Part shown: positions 7,557 to 12,203 of the stretch, piece by piece
Numbering within the stretch: position 1 is the stretch's first letter
How the letters are laid out: each line of letters opens with the position of its first letter
Assembly: GCA_005788065.1 (NCBI GenBank)
Contig: SXZD01000260.1
Coordinates: 1 to 12,203, forward strand
Direction: 5' to 3'
Length of the DNA stretch: 12,203 bases
DNA from: Burkholderiales bacterium
Lineage (GTDB): Bacteria; Pseudomonadota; Gammaproteobacteria; Burkholderiales; Burkholderiaceae_B
Translations under genes and position numbers: made by a program
The notes under the pieces: generated by a model
What the model was told of the DNA's origin: nothing
The model's database searches: none
Seen by the model: the letters and a program-made list of their open reading frames with translations, nothing else

Positions 7557-9275
7557 TCAGGAAGACAGCCCCGGCGCTCCTGCAACCCGGTTGGTATTGA
7601 CCGCAACCAAGAAGGTTTTTGCCAAGCGCTCCGTACCACCCTTCTCTGCAATCGTGCTGACATACCAGTACTCGCAAGACGCTTGCTGGGCCGTGAATGT
7701 CACCAACATATAGCCGTGCTCCTGCAGGTTAATGAACTTGATGTGCGGATTGGGAACCCGGAATGCATCAACTGCCTGCTGCGGAATGGGCAAACCGGGC
7801 GACGTAACAGACGGTCCTACAAACTCAACAGCAAGCGAACCATCGCCAGTCAGCGGATTATAGACGGACGGATCGTTGGGATCGTCGGTAATATCGGCCA
7901 CCCAACTGCTATGGACATCACCTGTCAAAATAACGGTATTGTTCACTTTCTTGCCGCCATTGTCGCCACGCAGAACCGCTGTGATGCGCTTGCGCTCGGC
8001 GACATAACCGTCCCACGCATCTCCGTTCAAACCAGAGGGGCCCACCAGTGATTGCAAGGGAGCTGGCACCTTTCCGTCCGGACCAGGCTTCACGCTCCAC
8101 TGATGGAACACCACTTGGTTACCGATTACCTTCCATGTCGATGTAGATGTTTTAAGTCCGTCTGTCAGCCAATCCATCTGCTGTTTGCCGATCAGCTTGC
8201 GATCTTCTGCGCGTGCCGTGCCTTCAACCGGATTGACCGGCGTTGACGACTCAAGGTCGCGATCAAACAGGCGGGTATCGAGCATGAAAATGTCCAGCAT
8301 GTTGCCGTAGCGAAGACGGCGCCAGATCTTCGACGGATTACCCGCTTCGGGCAAGCGGATGGGCATCCACTCATCATAGGCCTGTTGCGCCCATGATTTG
8401 CGCTGCGGCCACGAGCCCTCTTCGCCCTCGGTATGGTTCTCTGCACCGTCGCGATAGCTGTTATTGGTGGATTCATGATCGTCCCAAATGGTGACGAACG
8501 GGAACAATGCATGCAGATTCTGAAGGTCTGCATCGGTCTTCTTGTAATGACCGTGACGGGTGCGATAGTCCTTGAGTGTCACAATCTCGGTTGCAGGCTC
8601 ATAGGTGCGCACATCGCCATACTGGCCATTGCCATATTCGTAGATGTAATCGCCCAGATGCAGAATGGCGTCGATGTCCTTGCGCTTGGCCAGTTGGGCA
8701 TATGCGTTGAAAAAACCATGGGCCATGCTGGAACAGCTCACCACACCAAAGCGGATGGCCTGTGCATCCCCGGCCGGTGCCGTGCGGGTGCGCCCGGTGC
8801 GTGACTGAGCAGCGCCTGTCTTGAAAACGTACCAGTAGGTGGTGGCTGGCTGCAGACCCTCCACATCGATTTTGACGGTGTAGTCCCGATTCTCGCTGGC
8901 GGTAGCACAACGCGTACTGTCCAACTGCTTGAGCGCCTCGTCGCGATATATTTCAAGCGTCACAGGTGTGGGCGCAGAAACTCCGCTGACGCGCGTCCAG
9001 AAAATCATGCCGCTGGGGGTGGGGTCACCCGTGGCAACCCCGTGGGCAAATGTTGCCGCATCCAGCGAGGTAGGTCCCGCCGACGCCGCGCAAGAACCAA
9101 CAGCCTCACTGGGGTTGATGTTATTGCCTGTGGGCTGCAGCGGACCATTCTCGCTGCCGCAGCCAGCCAGCATGACGGCACCGCCGCCACCGATACCAAG
9201 GCCTTTAAGGAAAAGACGACGGGAAACGCCGGCGCGCTTGGCCAGGCGAGTACGTTTGCGCAGAGGGGCTGACAT
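7557..9275 (-). CDS. phoD: PhoD-family alkaline phosphatase, Tat-exported lipoprotein
   Basis: A 572-residue protein from ATG 9275, preferred over an in-frame ATG at 9299 because GGAG lies 9 bases upstream. The N-terminus has a twin-arginine signal (SRRLFLKG, R19-R20) running into MLAGC (C39), a lipobox, so a Tat-exported lipoprotein is likely. A PhoD_N domain follows (FAHGVATGDPTPSGMIFWTRVSG), then the metallophosphatase core: FGVVSCS, LHLGDYIYEYG (D209), WDDHES (D265, D266, H267), GNQVVFHQW, LTGDVHSSW (D453, H455), SVTSPG. PhoD enzymes are calcium/iron phosphodiesterases and monoesterases that release phosphate outside the membrane. It is transcribed divergently from the Xre-RES locus. It is the best supported phosphate-scavenging gene in the window. 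Confidence 0.93.
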   Translation of the reverse strand: MSAPLRKRTRLAKRAGVSRRLFLKGLGIGGGGAVMLAGCGSENGPLQPTGNNINPSEAVGSCAASAGPTSLDAATFAHGVATGDPTPSGMIFWTRVSGVSAPTPVTLEIYRDEALKQLDSTRCATASENRDYTVKIDVEGLQPATTYWYVFKTGAAQSRTGRTRTAPAGDAQAIRFGVVSCSSMAHGFFNAYAQLAKRKDIDAILHLGDYIYEYGNGQYGDVRTYEPATEIVTLKDYRTRHGHYKKTDADLQNLHALFPFVTIWDDHESTNNSYRDGAENHTEGEEGSWPQRKSWAQQAYDEWMPIRLPEAGNPSKIWRRLRYGNMLDIFMLDTRLFDRDLESSTPVNPVEGTARAEDRKLIGKQQMDWLTDGLKTSTSTWKVIGNQVVFHQWSVKPGPDGKVPAPLQSLVGPSGLNGDAWDGYVAERKRITAVLRGDNGGKKVNNTVILTGDVHSSWVADITDDPNDPSVYNPLTGDGSLAVEFVGPSVTSPGLPIPQQAVDAFRVPNPHIKFINLQEHGYMLVTFTAQQASCEYWYVSTIAEKGGTERLAKTFLVAVNTNRVAGAPGLSS

Positions 9276-9352
9276 GGTGGACTGCTCCAGAAAGTACATC
9301 GATACCCTTGGTACTCCCAGTGCGATGACTCGGATTCGAATCTGATGTCAGG

Positions 9353-9375
9353 ATGACACGTCATGGAAGTGTCAT
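9353..9375. promoter_or_regulatory. Candidate Pho-box-like repeats between phoD and the Xre gene
   Basis: On the plus strand ACGTCAT (9358-9364) and GTGTCAT (9369-9375) are separated by 4 bases, giving the 11-bp period of a PhoB box (CTGTCAT-4-CTGTCAT; 11 of 14 positions agree). An inverted half-site ATGACAC (9353-9359) faces the first copy. The repeat reads toward the toxin-antitoxin genes; toward phoD only one good half-site is seen. The position upstream of a phosphatase gene makes it worth noting, but the match is partial. Confidence 0.35.
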
Positions 9376-9389
9376 GGTCCGCAGCAAAC

Positions 9390-9434
9390 TTGACAACACC
9401 ACCACTTGAAAGTAAAGTAAGTATCAATTGATAC
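9390..9434 (+). promoter_or_regulatory. Promoter and palindromic operator of the Xre-RES locus
   Basis: TTGACA (9390-9395, perfect -35), 17 bases, then TAAAGT (9413-9418, -10, 4 of 6). The perfect 14-bp palindrome GTATCAATTGATAC occupies 9421-9434, right on the expected transcription start. A repressor bound there would block initiation, as expected for autoregulation by the Xre-type antitoxin. A start near 9425 also rules out the TTG at 9428 as a normal start codon. Confidence 0.75.
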
Positions 9435-9457
9435 CAAGATTTAAGAATCCAACCGCC

Positions 9458-9886
9458 ATGTTGCTGGTAAGCCCGGAAAAAATTGCGGACGTCATGGCGC
9501 TTAGCCCACGGCCTAAAAAACTGGCTGACCTTGCTCAGCGCGTGGCCCAAGGCTTGCCCAAAGACACGCTAAAAGCCAGCGCAGCGCACATCTACCTCAA
9601 CGCAGAAGACCGTAACCGCCTGATCTACCGCATCATCCCCGAGGCCACCTACAAGCGCCGCCGAGAATTGCTCACGGTAGAGGAATCGGAAAGGGTTGAA
9701 CGGTTGGCGCGTATCTTTGCCAGCGCCGATTTCGTATTTGATTCGGCCGACGACGCCCGGCAGTTTTTGATCACACCGCACGCTCTTTTGCGCGACCGCA
9801 CCCCGCTGGAAGTCTCGCTCACCGAACTGGGTGCGCGTCAAGTTGAAGACATTCTGTGGCGCCTGTTTTACGGCATATCCACCTGA
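9458..9886 (+). CDS. Xre/MbcA/ParS-type antitoxin (DUF2384)
   Basis: A 142-residue protein from ATG 9458; the TTG at 9428 lies at the transcription start and is rejected. The N-terminal half is helical and DNA-binding in type (SPEKIADVMALSPRPKKL; later YKRRRELLTVEESERVERLARI). The C-terminal block, FLITPHALLRDRTPLEVSL, then GARQVEDILWRLFYGI, is the DUF2384 toxin-binding signature. It would neutralise the RES toxin by covering its active site and repress its own promoter. The stop TGA shares one base with the toxin ATG (TGATG, 9884-9888), the standard antitoxin-first layout with translational coupling. Confidence 0.88.
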   Translation: MLLVSPEKIADVMALSPRPKKLADLAQRVAQGLPKDTLKASAAHIYLNAEDRNRLIYRIIPEATYKRRRELLTVEESERVERLARIFASADFVFDSADDARQFLITPHALLRDRTPLEVSLTELGARQVEDILWRLFYGIST

Positions 9887-10347
9887 TGCGCATCTACAGG
9901 ATTGCCGACGGACGTCACCCCGTGTGGGATGGCATGGGAGCAGCGCTGTTAGGCGGGCGCTGGAACAGCCCAGGCCGCGCGCTCATTTACGGTTCACTCA
10001 GTTATGCATGCTGCATGCTGGAAATTCTGGCGCATGCCAATACAGGTCGCATTCCCGCCACCCACCGCTATGTGGTCGCAACGATTCCTGACCGGGTCTC
10101 GTGGGAACAGGTAAGCGAGGACTGCCTGCCAGCCGATTGGGACTCAGACGATAGCGCCTCTGCACGTGAGTATGGCGACTGTTGGCTTGCCGAAGCCCGC
10201 AGCGCAATTTTATTGGTGCCCTCGGTTGTGGCCCGGCTTGAATGGAATGCCTTGGTGAATCCGGCTCATCCAGATGCCAAACGGTTGTTCCTGTCGGAGC
10301 CTGCGCCTGTCATCTGGGACAGACGCCTATTTAAAAAAGAATCCTGA
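9886..10347 (+). CDS. RES-domain toxin (NAD-degrading)
   Basis: A 153-residue protein. The RES signatures are visible: MRIYRIADGRHP, GGRWNSPG (R25), Y35, MLEILAH (E46), ILLVPS (S113), EWNALVNPAHPD (N121, N125). RES toxins bind NAD and destroy it by hydrolysis or phosphorolysis, stopping growth. The conserved Arg, Tyr, Glu and Ser are all present, so it should be active. The start overlaps the antitoxin stop by one base. An earlier in-frame ATG at 9856 lies inside the antitoxin gene and would add 10 residues before the conserved MRIYRI, so it is rejected. Confidence 0.9.
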   Translation: MRIYRIADGRHPVWDGMGAALLGGRWNSPGRALIYGSLSYACCMLEILAHANTGRIPATHRYVVATIPDRVSWEQVSEDCLPADWDSDDSASAREYGDCWLAEARSAILLVPSVVARLEWNALVNPAHPDAKRLFLSEPAPVIWDRRLFKKES

Positions 10348-10353
10348 CCGCAC

Positions 10354-10380
10354 TGCAAAAATCACGACCCTGTTTTTGCA
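10354..10380 (+). terminator. Inverted repeat with T tract after the RES gene
   Basis: TGCAAAAA (10354-10361) and TTTTTGCA (10373-10380) are perfect 8-bp arms around an 11-base loop, starting 7 bases after the toxin stop. The stem is AT-rich and the T run is part of it, so termination would be weak alone. The stronger hairpin at 10395 follows. Confidence 0.4.
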
Positions 10381-10394
10381 TTTCCCATCGATCG

Positions 10395-10434
10395 GATGAC
10401 CCGGGCAGCATCACCCGATGGTCATCACCATTTT
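10395..10434 (+). terminator. GC-rich hairpin between the two toxin-antitoxin loci
   Basis: GATGACC-CGGG (10395-10405), loop CAGCATCA with its flanks, then CCCG-AT-GGTCATC (10414-10426): 11 pairs with a 2-base bulge, followed within 5 bases by TTTT (10431-10434). It may terminate the Xre-RES transcript. It contains the ATG at 10396, the only ordinary in-frame start codon upstream of hicA, and would bury it. From 10435 to 10508 no other feature is seen. Confidence 0.5.
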
Positions 10435-10508
10435 CAGAATCTTTCGAGTCGCCCCACACTTGCGAACACATCAACGAAACAGGCTGCCAGCCCTGCATGG
10501 CCTTTCTC

Positions 10509-10538
10509 TTGGCACACTCAATATATAGTAGGTATAAT
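10509..10538 (+). promoter_or_regulatory. Sigma-70-type promoter at the hicA start
   Basis: TTGGCA (10509-10514, 5 of 6 to the -35), 18 bases, then a perfect TATAAT (10533-10538). The transcript would begin near 10543-10546, at the very first conserved codons of HicA. It therefore would carry no ribosome site for hicA but would carry the strong hicB site. Confidence 0.65.
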
Positions 10539-10545
10539 AACCACC

Positions 10546-10746
10546 GTTGATAGCAAAACACTGATCCGCCTGCTCACCAGTGATGGATGGACTTTACGTG
10601 CGGCAAAAGGCAGTCACCACATTTTTATTCACCCGGTCAAAAAAGGACACATCAGTGTTCCACACCCGAAAAAAGATCTTGGGACTGGCCTTGTGCACAA
10701 GTTGCTCAAACACGCAGGCATCGCAGACAAAGGAGGCACTGCATGA
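10546..10746 (+). CDS. hicA: HicA-family mRNA interferase toxin, start uncertain
   Basis: The conserved protein reads VDSKTLIRLLTSDGW, then AAKGSHHIFIHP (the catalytic His is in GSHH), HISVPHPKKDLGTG, and LVHKLLKHAGIAD, about 66 residues, the normal HicA length with a dsRBD-like fold. HicA cuts mRNA. The coordinate given is the first residue of family similarity, codon GTT, not a proven start. No ATG, GTG or TTG occurs in frame between 10396 and the conserved region; the ATG at 10396 would add 50 residues with no HicA character and sits in a hairpin. Initiation could be non-canonical, could use 10396 on a longer transcript, or the start may be lost. The stop overlaps the hicB ATG (ATGA, 10743-10746). 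Confidence 0.85.
   Translation, partial: VDSKTLIRLLTSDGWTLRAAKGSHHIFIHPVKKGHISVPHPKKDLGTGLVHKLLKHAGIADKGGTA
10729..10736 (+). promoter_or_regulatory. Strong Shine-Dalgarno for hicB inside hicA
   Basis: AAAGGAGG ends 6 bases before the hicB ATG at 10743, a near-perfect ribosome site. It lies inside the last codons of hicA. It fixes the hicB start and would let HicB be made efficiently even when hicA is not translated. Confidence 0.85.
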
Positions 10747-11141
10747 AATTCATTGTTGCGATTGAACCCGCTACGAAGCGCAGCGTGTGGGGCGCAGCCG
10801 TGCCTGATTTGCCGGGATGTTTTTCTGCGGGCGAGACGATCGACGAAGCACTCGACAATATTCGGGACGCAATCGAACAGCACGTAGAAATCATGCTGGA
10901 GGACGGCTGCCCCCCACCCTTGCCCAATCCATTATCCGTCCACCAGAAAAATCCGGACTACAAAGGCTGGGTCTGGGCTGTTGTCGATGTGCCAGTCGAG
11001 AAATACTTCGGGCCTGCCGAGAAAATCAATATCACCGTACCGCGCCTGCTACTGGCCAGAATTGACGACTATGCAAAAGCCCATGGGCTGAGCCGAAGCG
11101 GTTTTTTGGTAGAGGCAGCGCGCCACGTCATGCAAAAATAA
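10743..11141 (+). CDS. hicB: HicB-family antitoxin with C-terminal ribbon-helix-helix
   Basis: A 132-residue protein. The N-terminal half is the partial RNase H-like HicB domain that plugs HicA: KFIVAIEPATKRSVWGAAVPDLPGCFSAGETIDEALDNIRDAIEQHVE. The C-terminal part, about 95-132 (KINITVPRLLLARIDDYAKAHGLSRSGFLVEAARHVM), is a ribbon-helix-helix DNA-binding motif that should dimerise and repress the hicAB promoter. The start follows the strong AAAGGAGG and overlaps the hicA stop by 4 bases, so the genes are coupled. A long in-frame extension upstream to 10587 overlaps hicA and is rejected. Confidence 0.93.
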   Translation: MKFIVAIEPATKRSVWGAAVPDLPGCFSAGETIDEALDNIRDAIEQHVEIMLEDGCPPPLPNPLSVHQKNPDYKGWVWAVVDVPVEKYFGPAEKINITVPRLLLARIDDYAKAHGLSRSGFLVEAARHVMQK

Positions 11142-11189
11142 GGCTGCTTATCCAGAGCATCAATTCACTGATCCGGCGCGTAATACACA

Positions 11190-11591
11190 ATGACTGTTAT
11201 CAACCCAAAAGCACCCTGCCCCTGCGGCGGTGGAAATTACCAGATGTGCTGTGGCCGCTTTCACAAAGCAGGCAACAGTGCAGCAACGGCCAAAGAATTG
11301 ATGCAATCCCGCTACAGCGCCTACGTGCTGAATCTTGCGGATTACCTGCTGCAAACTTGGCATGCAAGCACCCGCCCCGATCGTTCAGATTTTTTGAATG
11401 ATGCCGACCAGGCCCGCTGGCTTGGCCTCACCGTAAAACGCCATGAACTGCAAGACGACACACACGCCATCGTGGAATTTGTGGCCCGCTACAAGCCCGC
11501 CGGCAGCGGGCGGGCTGAGCGTCTGCATGAAGTCAGCCAATTTGTGAGAGAGAACAATCGCTGGTTTTATGTTGACGGGACCATGATTTGA
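11190..11591 (+). CDS. YchJ-family (UPF0225) SEC-C motif protein
   Basis: A 133-residue protein. It begins with a SEC-C zinc-binding motif, CPCGGGNYQMCCGRFH (C10, C12, C20, C21), then the YchJ core: ELMQSRYSAYV, YLLQTWHASTRP, WLGLTVKR, then AIVEFVARYK, and the ending RWFYVDGTMI. The C-terminal part is an NTF2-like fold in this family. Its biochemical role is not established; it is widespread and cytoplasmic. It starts 48 bases after hicB and has no clear Shine-Dalgarno. It is probably a resident chromosomal gene, not part of the toxin-antitoxin unit. Confidence 0.9.
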   Translation: MTVINPKAPCPCGGGNYQMCCGRFHKAGNSAATAKELMQSRYSAYVLNLADYLLQTWHASTRPDRSDFLNDADQARWLGLTVKRHELQDDTHAIVEFVARYKPAGSGRAERLHEVSQFVRENNRWFYVDGTMI

Positions 11592-11619
11592 TTGCGCGCA
11601 TCTGAAGCAGTGACAACTC

Positions 11620-11638
11620 ACTCGCCACTCGCCACTCG
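11620..11638. repeat. Short tandem repeat ACTCGCC
   Basis: The 7-base unit ACTCGCC occurs 2.7 times in tandem (11620-11626, 11627-11633, then ACTCG). It lies in the 61-base gap between the convergent YchJ gene and the PHP remnant. No function is evident; it may be slippage. Confidence 0.6.
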
Positions 11639-11652
11639 TTACTGTGCCATTC

Positions 11653-12090
11653 TCACTTCCCTGTCACCCACACCGGCGCAGCATACGCAACACTGCTCTT
11701 GTTCTCCGCATTGAAAACAGCCACGTAGTACCAACGCTCCTGACCTTTAACAATCGGCAGTGCAAAGCTGGCCGACTTTCCTTTGACCAACCCGATCTGA
11801 TTACCGCTATTGGTAAAAAGCTTGTAAGTGTAATCGCCTTCTTTGCCGTCACGGTCTTTGACTTGAATACGCATCGGTACCGTCTTGGCGGCACTGTCAC
11901 ACTTCATGCGACTTCCCATCGGATGCGATTCATCCGCCAGTTGTTCGATGCGCAAATGCTGTCCTGGCGTCAGTGCGTAAGTCCTGCGGGCCAACCACGC
12001 CTCGCGGAATTGAGCCTCTGAAAAACCACCCGTGATGGTCACCGTCTTGGGTCGCTTCTCGGATGCATATTGACCATAATGCTCATCTTC
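11653..12090 (-). pseudogene. PHP/DUF3604-like protein, C-terminal remnant cut by an insertion element
   Basis: The reading frame enters from the element at 12091 and carries about 145 host residues starting EDEHYGQYASEKRPKTV and ending APVWVTGK. It matches the C-terminal part of the intact PHP lipoprotein at 5011-7422: the EDxH metal motif, RPKTV vs LPKTV, LARRTYAL vs LARRMYAV, PMGSR in both, and APVWVTGK vs APIWFGKG. The part before EDEH, with the first metal ligands, is missing and replaced by element sequence. An ORF starting in the element (TTG 12189) runs through the junction, but that start is an artefact. It cannot be a working enzyme unless the missing part lies beyond the element and the insertion is removed. 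Confidence 0.8.
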
Positions 12091-12203
12091 TGCGTATTCC
12101 AGTGAAACTGGACACTGATTCCGCCTGAAACTGGACAGCGATTCCGACCCAAACTGGACAGCGATTCCGGGGCAAACTGGACACCCCAAATCATCTCTCG
12201 CGG
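12091..12203. mobile_element. End of an IS21-like insertion element
   Basis: The proposed element begins at 12091 with TGCGTATTCC. TG/CA termini and multiple inner repeats are typical of IS21-family ends. The boundary coincides with the loss of similarity to the PHP family. The remainder continues past the window, so length, transposase genes and target duplication are not visible. On the minus strand a TGA at 12191-12193 could be the end of a transposase helper gene (istB), but only ten bases remain, too few to claim it. Family assignment is from memory of IS21 ends. Confidence 0.72.
12096..12183. repeat. Four terminal repeats with 23-bp period
   Basis: AAACTGGACA occurs at 12105, 12128, 12151 and 12174, exactly 23 bases apart. 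Each copy is preceded by ATTCC (12096, 12118, 12141, 12164). Such repeats are transposase-binding sites in IS21-type ends. Inner spacers differ (AGTG, GCCTG, GACCC, GGGGC), which is consistent with functional sites and not with simple duplication. Confidence 0.9.

Noticed and set aside
9276..9299. Upstream ATG for PhoD
   Set aside because: The downstream ATG has GGAG at good spacing and yields a typical Tat signal; the extension adds only 8 residues.
9428..9457. TTG start for the Xre antitoxin
   Set aside because: It lies inside the operator palindrome at the expected transcription start, so no leader or ribosome site would exist.
10396..10545. HicA N-terminal extension from ATG 10396
   Set aside because: The 50 extra residues have no HicA likeness, the ATG is inside a hairpin, and a promoter lies downstream of it; kept only as a possible alternative start.
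12096..12183. CRISPR-like regular repeats
   Set aside because: The 23-bp period with 10-bp cores leaves no spacer of useful length, and the context is a transposon end.
12091..12189. N-terminal part of the 178-codon minus frame starting in the repeats
   Set aside because: Its TTG start and first 33 codons are the insertion-element repeats; only the part from 12090 downward is PHP-like protein.

Overview
The window looks like a Gram-negative proteobacterial chromosome, most likely a betaproteobacterium. The proteins carry Sec, Tat and lipoprotein export signals, one is an apparent outer-membrane barrel, the base composition is moderately GC-rich, and the PPK2, YchJ and RES/HicAB families are typical of that group. 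Genus cannot be read from the sequence.

Left and middle (1-9275) form a phosphorus-themed block. In order: the 3' end of a polyphosphate kinase 2 gene (+); a PhoX-like (DUF839) secreted phosphatase (+); a divergent pair on the minus strand made of a small lipoprotein followed by a zinc-dependent phospholipase C-like protein with a C-terminal Ig-like domain; an outer-membrane-type protein (+); an 803-residue lipoprotein that fuses PKD-like domains to a PHP/DUF3604-type metallo-phosphoesterase (+); and a Tat-exported PhoD alkaline phosphatase (-). Four of these are predicted envelope or secreted hydrolases that could release phosphate from esters or phospholipids. PPK2 would handle phosphate inside the cell as polyphosphate.

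Centre-right (9390-11141) holds two complete toxin-antitoxin loci in tandem. A Xre/MbcA/ParS-type antitoxin overlaps a RES-domain NAD-degrading toxin. Its promoter is clear, and a perfect 14-bp palindrome lies just downstream of the -10 box. HicA and HicB follow. The hicA reading frame has no ordinary start codon near its conserved beginning, a consensus -10 box sits right at that point, and hicB has a near-perfect Shine-Dalgarno. This arrangement suggests that an internal promoter makes antitoxin only.

Right end (11190-12203): a YchJ-type SEC-C protein (+), then the C-terminal remnant of a second PHP/DUF3604-like protein (-). The remnant is cut at its GSED-type metal motif by the end of an inserted element. 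That end starts TGCGTATTCC and carries four copies of an AAACTGGACA repeat at a 23-bp period, as in IS21-family termini. The element runs out of the window.

No tRNA, rRNA or CRISPR array was seen. The most unusual points are the hicA start problem, the PKD-PHP lipoprotein with its IS-broken paralogue, and the dense cluster of unrelated exported phosphoesterases.
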